11,706 nt of DNA from Phycisphaerae bacterium (GTDB lineage: Bacteria; Planctomycetota; Phycisphaerae; Phycisphaerales; SM1A02), in the NCBI GenBank assembly GCA_018663565.1, contig JABJQE010000125.1, forward strand, positions 1 through 11,706, written 5' to 3'. The notes beneath the pieces were generated by a model that had not been told where the DNA came from, did not search any database, and worked only from the letters and a program-made list of their open reading frames with translations. Made by a program: the position numbers and the translations under genes. This document shows positions 1 to 7,715 of the stretch, one piece after another. Numbering within the stretch: position 1 is the first letter of the stretch; every line of letters starts with the position of its first letter.

Positions 1-705
1 CAGTATCTCTACGCCCCGCCCCGGCTCCCCAAGCGTACGAAACATCCTTGCTTGCACTACCCGAATGGCCGGGCCACGATCAGACCTCAACGCTTCGAAC
101 ATCGCTGCCTTTGCAGCCTCGGCATCACCATCGATCGCATTCAGCAAGGCAATTGACGCATGTGCTTCGGCAATATTGGAGTCCATGCTGATTACCCATT
201 CCAGGAGTTCCCGGGCCTCGGCGGGGTTCTCGTCAAAGACCAACTGCGCGAGATACAGCGGCGGCCGCACGTCCTCCGCGTCAAGTCCGATTGCGTCTCG
301 GTACCAGACATTCGCTTGCTGTTTATCGCCAGCCATCACTGCTGCATTCCCAGCACTCGTATAAAGACCAGCAAGGGCTGGCACCAAAGCAGTGGCCTTC
401 TGATATGCAGATACGGCCTGTAAAAGTTCTGCCTGACTCTGTTCGATCAAGCCACCATCTCGCAGCCGGATGCCCTGCTGCAGATGGATTCTCGCGGCGA
501 GGTCATGCACACGCCAGTCGTCGCTGTGCTGGACAAGCAAGATATCGACGATCGCATCGGCATCGGCAGCTTTCCCCGCGGAGAGCAGTTGCTCGGCTCG
601 ATCGACACGATTGGACACATCCACCCGAGTTTCGGGCTCGACCGACTCATCGCAGGCCGCAATCAAAGAGAGTGCGGCGACGAGCGCTGAGCTGATGACT
701 CTCAT
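1..705 (-). CDS. TPR-repeat lipoprotein, 3' part outside window
   Basis: I translated this frame by hand. It is open from the ATG at 705 to the window edge: 235 codons, no stop, so the C-terminus is missing. The N-terminus is a lipoprotein signal peptide: MR, a hydrophobic run, then lipobox I15-A16-A17-C18, giving a mature protein that starts CDESVEP. After it come helical pairs typical of tetratricopeptide repeats, for example SAYQKATALVPALAGLYTSA near residues 98-117, a second unit with ANVWYRDAIGLDAED, and a third with AEAHASIALLNAIDGDAEAA. TPRs are protein-interaction scaffolds, so an envelope-anchored assembly or binding role is likely, but no specific function can be named. An in-frame ATG at 714 would add MIP; 705 gives the more usual M-R signal start. 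The gene diverges from valS with almost no spacer. The signal peptide is clear and the TPR call moderately so. Confidence 0.75.
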   Translation of the reverse strand, partial: MRVISSALVAALSLIAACDESVEPETRVDVSNRVDRAEQLLSAGKAADADAIVDILLVQHSDDWRVHDLAARIHLQQGIRLRDGGLIEQSQAELLQAVSAYQKATALVPALAGLYTSAGNAAVMAGDKQQANVWYRDAIGLDAEDVRPPLYLAQLVFDENPAEARELLEWVISMDSNIAEAHASIALLNAIDGDAEAAKAAMFEALRSDRGPAIRVVQARMFRTLGEPGRGVEIL

Positions 706-708
706 CGG

Positions 709-714
709 TATCAT
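709..714 (+). promoter_or_regulatory. Possible -10 element of a leaderless valS transcript
   Basis: TATCAT fits the TANNNT form of a sigma-70 -10 hexamer and ends 6 nt before the valS ATG at 721, so transcription would start at or next to the A of the start codon. There is no Shine-Dalgarno sequence in front of valS and no earlier in-frame start before the stop at 688-690, which fits a leaderless mRNA. I see no convincing -35. This is inferred from position only. Confidence 0.3.
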
Positions 715-720
715 GATTTC

Positions 721-3700
721 ATGTCCACGGCGCACTCCAACGATTCACTCCCCCGCTCGTACACCCCGGCTGAATCTGAACCTCAGATTCGCGATCTCTG
801 GCGGGAGGCCAACCTCGGACACGCCGAAGTTCCTTCACCGGGCACACCATCTTATTCGATCGTGATTCCCCCGCCAAATGTCACCGCAGCATTGCATCTA
901 GGGCATGCGCTCAACAATACCCTGCAGGACATCCTCGTGCGGTACCACCGTATGCGAGGAGACGCCACGCTCTGGATGCCTGGCACGGACCACGCTGGGA
1001 TTGCTACGCAAACCGTCGTCGAGAAGCGGCTGATGCAGTCTGGCAAACGCCGTACCGACATGAGCCGCGAAGACTTCGTCGCCCTCACTCAGGAGTGGAA
1101 AGACGAATACGAGCGGGTCATCCTCGGTCAGTTGGGCGAACTCGGCGCGAGCTGCGACTGGGATCGCACACGATTCACGATGGACCCGATGTGCACTGCA
1201 GCGGTTCGACATGCCTTCTTCCATCTCTTCCAAGACGGCCTCATTGATCGTGGCAAGCGACTTGTGAACTGGGATCCAGTCACCCAAACTGCGCTCGCCG
1301 ACGACGAAGTCGAAATGGAAGAAGTCGCAGGGCACATGTGGTACCTGAATTATCCACTTGAAGACGGAAGCGGCCACATCACCGTCGCGACAACACGCCC
1401 CGAGACAATGCTCGGCGACACCGCAGTTGCGATGAACCCCAACGATCCTCGCGCCGAGCAACTCCGCGGCAAGTTCATCACTCTGCCAATCGTTGGCCGT
1501 CGCATTCCGATTGTCGAAGACGACTATGTCATCATGGCCGGTTCTGGAGACGACCCGAAGGCCAAGTACGCCACCGGATTCCTCAAAGTCACACCAGCCC
1601 ACGACACAAACGACTGGGATATCGGCCTGCGGCACGACCTCGAGGCGATCAACATCTTGGCGCCAGATGGGTCAATTTCTGACCGGCATGGCTGGGAAGA
1701 TGTGCCGGCAGAAGCCGCCAGTTTTGTCGGACTCAGCCGAGAAGACGCTCGCGTCGCCGTGGTGAGTTGGTTCAAAGACGCCGGGCTACTCGAAGAGATT
1801 CGCGACTACTCACACAGTGTTGGCCACTCGTACCGCTCACATGTGCCAATCGAACCATATCTCAGCGATCAGTGGTACGTCCGCGTCACGGACGACCGCT
1901 TACGGGGCGAAGCGCTGCGAGCAATGGACCCAGAACAGATGCAGGGCAGCACGCCGGCGCGCGACTCCGGCGAAACCGCGGGCGACGGCGGCCTGGCCTT
2001 CTCGCCAGGCCGGTACGCCAAGACCTTCGAGCAATGGCACCAGAACCTTCGCGACTGGTGCATCAGCCGGCAATTATGGTGGGGACATCGCATACCAGTA
2101 TGGACCCTTGAACTGCCACTACCCGCGGACGCATCATCGCTGCCCACCGAGGCCCTCGCATATGCGCCCAAAGACTGCGGACTTCCAATGTGCGAGATCG
2201 ACGACGTTGATGCGTGTGTTCGGCTTGCCGTCGATCAAGCTGACGGCGTTGTTCGCATTCTTGCGTGCGTGAATCGCAATAGGCCAGACCTCGAAGAGCA
2301 GTTCAATGCGGCAGGGTTTGCCCAAGATCCAGATGTGCTCGACACGTGGTTCTCTTCGGCGCTGTGGCCGATGAGCACGATGGGCTGGCCCGATGCTTCT
2401 GCCTTCCCAGAAACTGAAGGCCTACTTGATGCCTTCAATCCAACTAGTGTGCTGTGCACTGCGCGTGAGATTATCACACTATGGGTGAGCCGCATGGTGA
2501 TGTTCAATCGATACTTCCTGAATGGCAGATTGCCATTCAAAGAGGTGTACATCCACCCCATGGTCCAGGACGGCCACGGACAGAAGATGAGCAAGTCGCT
2601 TGGCAACGGCGTCGACCCACGCGACATCATTCACTCACACGGTACAGATGCGCTTCGGTTCGTAATGGCGCAGATTGCTACTGAAACTCAAGATGTACGA
2701 CTCTCGGTCGAACTTGTCGATCCACACTCTGGCCAGACGTTTACACCAGAATTCATCGAAACCTCCGCCGGGCACAAAGTAGCGGCTCCAATTCAGAAGA
2801 GCCCCGCTGACCCAGCCAAGGAAATGGTCACGGTCTTTGGCATATTCTCAGGCGAGGTGCCCACTGAAGACCGACCACTTGCCAAGAACACGTCCAATCG
2901 ATTCGATGTCGGCCGCAACTTCGCCAACAAAGTGTGGAACGCCGCGAGATTTGCAATGGGACGCGTCGAGTCGCCCGAGCCAGTCGCAGCACTCAGCGAC
3001 CTCTCGCTTGCAGACCGCTGGATGCTCTCTCGAATTGAAGCGGCCACGACCGCCATCGGCGAGTCCATCGAGCAATATCGATTCAACGCCTGCACCGAGG
3101 CCATTTACGACATCGTGTGGCGTGACTTCTGCGACTGGTATCTCGAGGCGATCAAGCCCACTATTGGCAGCGATCATCAACAACAACGCGTACTACTCTC
3201 GGTGATCGACGCAATCTTGCGGCTGATGCATCCACTTTGCGCCTACGTGACGGAAGCCATCTGGCCACACATGCAAAAAATGGGCGACCGTGGCGTGCCG
3301 GGCCTTGAATTGCCAAATGCCAATGTGCTCGCACTTGCCGCGTGGCCAGTTGCCGATGAATCACTTCGCGACGAGCAGGCCGAGACGGATACCACGCGGC
3401 TTCAGTCTCTCGTAACTGAAATCCGCCGGGCTCGATCTGACAATGATGTACCGGCCAAAGCCGACATCACGTTATGCGCTCCCGAGGGACTCCTTGATCT
3501 CGCGAGCGAGTCACAGCCCGTGCTCGAGAGCATGTGCCGCGTGGCGAAGGTGGTTGATGCGAGGACTCACAGTCGCCCCGCCGCCGCCCTAGCCTTTGCC
3601 TTCGACGGCGAAGAAGTTCTGCTCGACCTCGCAGGTGCTATCGACCCGGAGGTCGAACGGAAACGACTGCAGGCCAAGGCATCAGAGCTCACAAAGAAAA

Positions 3701-3843
3701 TCGGAGCCATGAAGGGTCGCCTGAGCAACGAGTCATATATTCAAAAAGCGCCGGCTCATCTTGTCGAGGACACACGCTTGCAGTTGCAGCAAGCCATCGC
3801 AGACCTCGATGCCACCAACGCAGCGATCGAGGCGATCAATTGA
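721..3843 (+). CDS. valS: Valyl-tRNA synthetase (ValRS)
   Basis: Cytoplasmic class I synthetase that charges tRNA-Val using ATP and edits mischarged Thr-tRNA. The HIGH signature is HLGH at residues 59-62, after PPNVTAAL. The editing domain shows TTRPETMLGD (224-233) and AHDTND (293-298). The catalytic core has DWCISRQLWWGHRIP (from 445), DPDVLDTWFSSALWP (536-550) and KMSKS (622-626). A helical anticodon-binding domain lies near 750-910, and a C-terminal coiled-coil arm runs from about 975 to 1040. The 1040 residues exceed the ~950 of the E. coli enzyme. The extra length includes residues ~664-715 between DVRLSVEL and the VGRNFANKVWNA motif, plus acidic or alanine-rich inserts near 410-425 and 470-535. 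The insert at 664-715 looks like a zinc ribbon without its cysteines. ATG 721 is the only start before the conserved YTPAE segment. Its stop overlaps the start of the next gene. Confidence 0.98.
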   Translation: MSTAHSNDSLPRSYTPAESEPQIRDLWREANLGHAEVPSPGTPSYSIVIPPPNVTAALHLGHALNNTLQDILVRYHRMRGDATLWMPGTDHAGIATQTVVEKRLMQSGKRRTDMSREDFVALTQEWKDEYERVILGQLGELGASCDWDRTRFTMDPMCTAAVRHAFFHLFQDGLIDRGKRLVNWDPVTQTALADDEVEMEEVAGHMWYLNYPLEDGSGHITVATTRPETMLGDTAVAMNPNDPRAEQLRGKFITLPIVGRRIPIVEDDYVIMAGSGDDPKAKYATGFLKVTPAHDTNDWDIGLRHDLEAINILAPDGSISDRHGWEDVPAEAASFVGLSREDARVAVVSWFKDAGLLEEIRDYSHSVGHSYRSHVPIEPYLSDQWYVRVTDDRLRGEALRAMDPEQMQGSTPARDSGETAGDGGLAFSPGRYAKTFEQWHQNLRDWCISRQLWWGHRIPVWTLELPLPADASSLPTEALAYAPKDCGLPMCEIDDVDACVRLAVDQADGVVRILACVNRNRPDLEEQFNAAGFAQDPDVLDTWFSSALWPMSTMGWPDASAFPETEGLLDAFNPTSVLCTAREIITLWVSRMVMFNRYFLNGRLPFKEVYIHPMVQDGHGQKMSKSLGNGVDPRDIIHSHGTDALRFVMAQIATETQDVRLSVELVDPHSGQTFTPEFIETSAGHKVAAPIQKSPADPAKEMVTVFGIFSGEVPTEDRPLAKNTSNRFDVGRNFANKVWNAARFAMGRVESPEPVAALSDLSLADRWMLSRIEAATTAIGESIEQYRFNACTEAIYDIVWRDFCDWYLEAIKPTIGSDHQQQRVLLSVIDAILRLMHPLCAYVTEAIWPHMQKMGDRGVPGLELPNANVLALAAWPVADESLRDEQAETDTTRLQSLVTEIRRARSDNDVPAKADITLCAPEGLLDLASESQPVLESMCRVAKVVDARTHSRPAAALAFAFDGEEVLLDLAGAIDPEVERKRLQAKASELTKKIGAMKGRLSNESYIQKAPAHLVEDTRLQLQQAIADLDATNAAIEAIN

Positions 3844-4826
3844 TCTGCCGACATGAGGATTCTGGAGCTCGCTTCCCCGCGGGGCGAATCAGTTGCTGCT
3901 GCATCGCGATCCTGCTCATGGCACTCGCGGCATGTAACCAGCAAGCCCCCCGTGACATTCTGCTTGGCACCATGGATCGCACCCCACCACCACAATGTGG
4001 CGAATCGGCGATGATTGAACCCTGGCAGTGCATGGGACTCGACGGCGTGTGCATTCGTACCAAGCGATGGGATATCTGCACCACCATCATGCAGCCCACG
4101 CTGCACACGCGATTGCCCGTGGCGCTTGAGGCTGGCCTTGCAGCAATGCGAGCGAAACTTGATTCGCCTTCTTTCACGCTCCCCGAGCCCACGGAGACGA
4201 TGACCACCTGCCTGATGAGCGATCGCCGGCAATGGTCCAATCTCGCCAAGGTCATTCTTCCCGCGCATGCTGTCGCCATGCAGGGCCTCGGACGTGGCGG
4301 TTTTACATCCGAGGGCGTTGCCTTGCTCTACGACATCGATCGCCGAAGCCACTGCCGTGACACCATGGCACTCTCGCTACACGAGGGCTGGCATCAGTAT
4401 GCCCAGACCGCGCTGATTCGCCCTCTTCCCCCTTGGGTCGATGAGGGACTCGCCACAATCATGGAAGGATTCAAACTCCTTCCCGACGGCCTCGAGATTG
4501 ATCACGCCGCGAACAGGCAACGACAGCGCCGCGCGTGGTGGATGCTTCGCAGAGGACGAATGCTCCCGCTCGGTGAATTTGCAGCTGATGACCCGCATGC
4601 CGCAATGGCCCGTGGCAGCACCGCGCTTCTGGATTACTACGGCCAGGCTTGGGCTGTCATGCGGTTCATGCTCGATGATCCCGACCGCGCCCGCATCATC
4701 CAAGACATCATCGAATCCACCGCCACAGGCCGCCAGTCGCCCCAATCGCCCCTCGATGACCCGAGGCTCGACATCGCATTCCGAGCGTGGTGCAGCACAG
4801 ACCTTCGCCCCGATTGGTGGCGGTGA
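3840..4826 (+). CDS. Putative lipoprotein zinc metallopeptidase (HExxH, DUF1570-like)
   Basis: A 328-residue protein with a lipoprotein signal: a basic N-region, hydrophobic CCCIAILLMA, then lipobox L29-A30-A31-C32, so it is predicted to be membrane-anchored and face outward. The HExxH zinc motif is H181-E182-G183-W184-H185, in SLHEGWHQYAQTA. It is followed by PPWVDEGLATIMEG, where E202 sits where a gluzincin third zinc ligand is expected. This spacing recalls peptidase MA-like and DUF1570 proteins, common in planctomycetes, whose substrates are unknown. An N-terminal half with five more cysteines (residues ~46-85) has no match I recognise. The start must be TTG at 3840, because no ATG or GTG occurs before the signal helix. 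That TTG forms TTGA with the valS stop, suggesting translational coupling. GNAT follows 47 bp later. Peptidase activity is inferred from motifs only. Confidence 0.75.
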   Translation: MICRHEDSGARFPAGRISCCCIAILLMALAACNQQAPRDILLGTMDRTPPPQCGESAMIEPWQCMGLDGVCIRTKRWDICTTIMQPTLHTRLPVALEAGLAAMRAKLDSPSFTLPEPTETMTTCLMSDRRQWSNLAKVILPAHAVAMQGLGRGGFTSEGVALLYDIDRRSHCRDTMALSLHEGWHQYAQTALIRPLPPWVDEGLATIMEGFKLLPDGLEIDHAANRQRQRRAWWMLRRGRMLPLGEFAADDPHAAMARGSTALLDYYGQAWAVMRFMLDDPDRARIIQDIIESTATGRQSPQSPLDDPRLDIAFRAWCSTDLRPDWWR

Positions 4827-4830
4827 TCTC

Positions 4831-4836
4831 TATACT
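4831..4836 (+). promoter_or_regulatory. Possible -10 element for the GNAT gene
   Basis: TATACT lies in the 47-bp gap after the lipoprotein peptidase gene and matches TATAAT at five of six positions. It would give a 5' leader of about 30 nt before the ATG at 4874. No -35 with good spacing is visible, so the GNAT gene may equally be read from the valS transcript. Confidence 0.25.
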
Positions 4837-4873
4837 GATCCAACCCACGTCAACCACTCATCAGTCCCGAACA

Positions 4874-5368
4874 ATGCCTCAAACACACGATTCCATGCAC
4901 ATTCGAGAAGCCACCGCTGACGATATACCGGTGCTGCGAGAGCTTTTTGAGGCTGGTGTCGTTGAGAGCCAGGTTGCAGGGAACGACACTGGAGCCGATA
5001 TCGAACAGTTGCACGACGCCTATTTCAGCGACGCCGCCCAAGGCGGATTCTGGGTCGCCACCAAGGAATCGGATATTGCAGGCATGATTGGCGTGCAGCG
5101 ACTCGATGACTCGGTCGCCGAGATGCGGCGTCTTCGGGTCCGCCCCCAGTTTCGCCGCCAAGGCATCGCAACGTCGCTCATGAGCCACGCCATTCGATTC
5201 TGCCGTGACCGAGACTACCTGAAGATCATTCTTGATGTCCGCGTGGAGCGACAACCTGCCATCCAGCTCTTCGAGAAGTTCGGATTCTATCTTGCGCGAA
5301 CACGCGAGCAAGAAGGACGGCGCACGCTCGACTTCTTTGTCGATTTGTATTCCGAGCCCCGCGAATAG
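4874..5368 (+). CDS. GNAT-family N-acetyltransferase
   Basis: A 164-residue single-domain acetyltransferase expected to move an acetyl group from acetyl-CoA to an amine in the cytoplasm; the substrate cannot be read from the sequence. The fold is visible in order: IREATADDIPVLRELFEAGV (strand 1 and helix 1), GFWVATKESDIAGMIGVQRL (strands 2-3), AEMRRLRVRPQFRRQGIATS with the pyrophosphate-binding Q96-G-I-A motif, then KIILDVRVERQPAIQLFEKFGF, the standard C-terminal strand-helix ending in E-K-F-G-F. The frame is open upstream to 4787, but those codons overlap the preceding gene and carry no conserved sequence. ATG 4874 leaves a normal N-terminus, and the ATG at 4895 (MHIREAT) is equally possible. 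Neither has a clear Shine-Dalgarno site. A near-perfect antisense open frame exists but is a shadow of this gene. Confidence 0.9.
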   Translation: MPQTHDSMHIREATADDIPVLRELFEAGVVESQVAGNDTGADIEQLHDAYFSDAAQGGFWVATKESDIAGMIGVQRLDDSVAEMRRLRVRPQFRRQGIATSLMSHAIRFCRDRDYLKIILDVRVERQPAIQLFEKFGFYLARTREQEGRRTLDFFVDLYSEPRE

Positions 5369-5408
5369 CACCCTGAGTATGCCATCAATGCGAATGCGCG
5401 ACACACTG

Positions 5409-5425
5409 GCCTTATCAACTAAGGC
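5409..5425. terminator. Small hairpin between convergent genes
   Basis: GCCTTA and TAAGGC form a perfect 6-bp stem around a 5-nt loop, in the ~50-bp gap between the GNAT stop and the amidase stop; the amidase TAG lies within it. The symmetric placement suits a bidirectional terminator, but there is no T-run on either side, so it is not a canonical intrinsic terminator. Confidence 0.3.
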
Positions 5426-6948
5426 GTGATACGCCACTGCTTCAACTGTTCAAAGGCATATCCGAGCGCAAGGAGATGTGACTCGGACCAGGCTGGACCG
5501 ATGAACGAGAGGCCAACTGGTAAGCCGTCAACCATGCCCGCTGGCACGGTGAGATGTGGGTAGCCCGCCACGGCGGGAAGCGTGGTCGAGCCGCCCGCGA
5601 ACGCGTCGCCTTCGCCCAGTGTGATCTCGAAGGCGGGACCGGTGGTCGGCGCGATGAGCGCAGTGAGGTTGTGTTCGGCGAGTAGTCGATCGATTCCATT
5701 AGGCCCCGCCGCTGCGCGGGCACGGGCAAGCGCCTCGCTGTACTCCGATTCTGATGCGGCGTCGGCAGATACCGCCATTTCAAAGAACTCCTGCCCAAAG
5801 TGAGGCATCTCTCGATCAGCGTGTGTTCGATTGAAGGCAATGATGTCGTTCAACGTGCGTGGATGGCCCTCGCCCGGCACGGAACTCAGATAGGTCGCCA
5901 TGTCGGATCGTAGTTCGTGCAGCAGCACTGCCATTTCATCTGTGTAGATGGTTTCCATGCCTGGGAACTCGCGAATATCCACGAGTACTGCGCCGGCCTT
6001 TCGGAGGGCTTCCAGTTGCTGTTCGAATGCTGTGAGTTGTTCTGGACTACACCAGTCGGTGTGAAACCAAAGCACGCCGATGCGACAATTTTTGAGAGCG
6101 TTCGAGTCGAGTGCGCTTGTGTAGTCCATCTTGTGCAGATCAGCCGAAGCCGACGCCGCATCGAGTGGATCGGACCCGGCCATGACGCTCAGCATGATCG
6201 CAGCGTCTTTCACCGTTCTTGTCATCGGGCCGGCGGTGTCCTGCGAGTGCGAGATCGGCACGATATGTGTGCGAGGCAGCAAGCCGACAGTTGGCTTCAG
6301 CCCGACGAGTCCATTCATGGCCGCCGGACACGTGACAGAGCCATCGGTCTCGGTGCCGATGGCAGCAGTGACAAGATCCGCGGCGACAGCGGCGCCGCTG
6401 CCACTACTTGAGCCGCATGCGCTTCGGTCGCGGTTGTAGGGGTTTCTGGTGAGTCCGCCGACGGCGCTCCAACCGCTTGATGATTTTGGAGATCGGATGT
6501 TGGCCCACTCGCTGAGATTCGCTTTGCCTAAGATCACTGCTCCAGCATCGCGAAGTCGTTGAACAACAGTTGCGTCGCGGCCAGTTCTATTGTTCACAAG
6601 AGCGAGCGACCCCGCGGTTGTCGGCAATTCTCGGGTCTCAATATTGTCCTTGATAAGGATCGGTACACCATGCAGCGGGCCTTTTACGGACCCACGGGCG
6701 CGTTGAGCGTCGAGGCGACTCGCATCGGCAATCGCGTTTGGATTGTGCGCGAGTATGCAGCGGAGTCCTTGTTCGCCACTATCTATGGCCTCTGCGCGAT
6801 CGATGTAGAACTGGGTCAGTTCCTCTGAACTCGTGTCACCACGGGCCATCGCTGTAGTGATCGTTTCGATATCTGAGTTCAAAAGACCGCATAGGACTGC
6901 GCCGATGATGAGTGTGCAAGGCATGGTCAGTAGCCTAACTATGTTCAA
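5419..6948 (-). CDS. Amidase signature family hydrolase, possibly exported
   Basis: A 509-residue amidase-signature enzyme that hydrolyses C-N amide bonds through a Ser-cisSer-Lys triad. K100 lies in PILIKDNIE. The cis-serine S180 and the glycine/serine loop are in ACGSSSGSGAAVAA, and nucleophile S204 is in GTETDGSVTCPAA; the 24-residue S180-S204 spacing equals that of peptide amidase and malonamidase. The C-terminal LPAVAGYPHLTVPAG and LPVGLSFIGPAWSE are typical. The sequence resembles peptide-amidase and AtzF types more than GatA, and no gatB or gatC is nearby, so a tRNA role is unlikely. The N-terminus is hydrophobic (CTLIIGAVLCGLL), so it may be exported or anchored, although no clean cleavage site or lipobox is seen. 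The longest frame starts at TTG 6948. ATG 6924, with TTAGG 9 nt before it, is an alternative that loses the only arginine of the signal. The substrate is unknown. Confidence 0.92.
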   Translation of the reverse strand: MNIVRLLTMPCTLIIGAVLCGLLNSDIETITTAMARGDTSSEELTQFYIDRAEAIDSGEQGLRCILAHNPNAIADASRLDAQRARGSVKGPLHGVPILIKDNIETRELPTTAGSLALVNNRTGRDATVVQRLRDAGAVILGKANLSEWANIRSPKSSSGWSAVGGLTRNPYNRDRSACGSSSGSGAAVAADLVTAAIGTETDGSVTCPAAMNGLVGLKPTVGLLPRTHIVPISHSQDTAGPMTRTVKDAAIMLSVMAGSDPLDAASASADLHKMDYTSALDSNALKNCRIGVLWFHTDWCSPEQLTAFEQQLEALRKAGAVLVDIREFPGMETIYTDEMAVLLHELRSDMATYLSSVPGEGHPRTLNDIIAFNRTHADREMPHFGQEFFEMAVSADAASESEYSEALARARAAAGPNGIDRLLAEHNLTALIAPTTGPAFEITLGEGDAFAGGSTTLPAVAGYPHLTVPAGMVDGLPVGLSFIGPAWSESHLLALGYAFEQLKQWRITP

Positions 6949-7028
6949 TCAGTAAGAGGGAGAATTGGCATAATGCAGCCCACTTGCCCAGCTCATGAGT
7001 GACGTCACGGTCATTGGCGGTGAAGCAA

Positions 7029-7514
7029 TCAACCCACCAGCAGTTCCTCTACCTGAAACCATTGGGGGTGGTGGCATGGCACTGTTGAGTGAGTCGGCCT
7101 ACTCGTCGTCGCCGACCAGAGAGATGGACCCGTCATGCAGACCTCCTCAGGTGCAAGAGGTACGACAACTGGACGATTGTCTCTATTCCATTCCTCTTCA
7201 ACCGGCTGGTCTGCGATCACGAACAACACGATCGCCACCATGGGCAACACGAAGCCAATCATGGAGAGTCCCAATCCCGTAAGCCCCAGCCATGGTCGAT
7301 CAGTGGTCATGGCTATCGACAGAAGTCCCAGGAGAATGCCAAGCCCAGCCAGCGGCATTGCGATGTAGAACACACAGCATGCCAGGATGCTCAAGGAACC
7401 TATGACGATTGAACAGATTCCCAGCCCCCTGCCAGCGAGACTCACTGGCGATGCGGACCGGTGTATTGGAGTCGATAAGCAGGGCTGCATCTTCGGGGGC
7501 GAGTTGTGTTGCAT
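7029..7514 (-). CDS. Small three-helix membrane protein
   Basis: A 161-residue protein with three hydrophobic segments near residues 30-51, 54-70 and 77-101, separated by short turns, the second ending in TTDRPW. The glycine- and leucine-rich style (GLGICSIVIGSL, LAGLGILLGLLSIA, LGLTGLGLSMIGFVLP) resembles DUF4190-type inner-membrane proteins. These are often small, of unknown function, and frequent in planctomycetes. The first ~28 residues and the ~60-residue C-terminus are polar and not recognised. The start is supported by GGAG at 7523-7520, five bases before the ATG, the best Shine-Dalgarno site in the window. It lies 80 bp upstream of the amidase gene on the same strand and may be cotranscribed with it. 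The frame past about residue 125 has low-complexity character, so the exact C-terminus is less certain. Confidence 0.6.
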   Translation of the reverse strand: MQHNSPPKMQPCLSTPIHRSASPVSLAGRGLGICSIVIGSLSILACCVFYIAMPLAGLGILLGLLSIAMTTDRPWLGLTGLGLSMIGFVLPMVAIVLFVIADQPVEEEWNRDNRPVVVPLAPEEVCMTGPSLWSATTSRPTHSTVPCHHPQWFQVEELLVG

Positions 7515-7519
7515 CGATG

Positions 7520-7523
7520 CTCC
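7520..7523 (-). promoter_or_regulatory. Shine-Dalgarno site of the membrane-protein gene
   Basis: GGAG on the minus strand, 5 nt before the ATG at 7514. It decides the start against longer overlapping open frames that run through the 7515-7845 interval in other frames. Most other genes here have no comparable site. Confidence 0.5.
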
Positions 7524-7715
7524 AGAGGGGACGGCCAGGCGGGCGAGGGCCCTTGCAAGATGTTGGACTGTATGCCGCGGGCCCGCGCGAATCCTGCCGC
7601 GATCCCAGAAAACGTGAACACCCGGCCCCGGGCGGCAAACATGCCATGGCGGAATACCATGCCGTTGTCGTCATAGGCAGATGGGGAAGTGCCTGGTGAT
7701 AGAGTGGTGCTTCCC

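Noticed and set aside
898..1635. 245-codon open frame on the minus strand
   Set aside because: Fully antisense to the conserved ValRS catalytic and editing region; the protein has no recognisable motif and reflects codon bias of valS.
3756..4352. 198-codon minus-strand frame over the valS and lipoprotein junction
   Set aside because: Antisense to two well-supported genes, crosses their boundary and shows no domain.
4850..5437. 195-codon minus-strand frame opposite the GNAT gene
   Set aside because: Mirror of the acetyltransferase codons; the plus strand has the whole GNAT fold including Q-x-x-G-x-A.
5917..6411. 164-codon plus-strand frame
   Set aside because: Antisense to the amidase catalytic loop, which is conserved on the minus strand.
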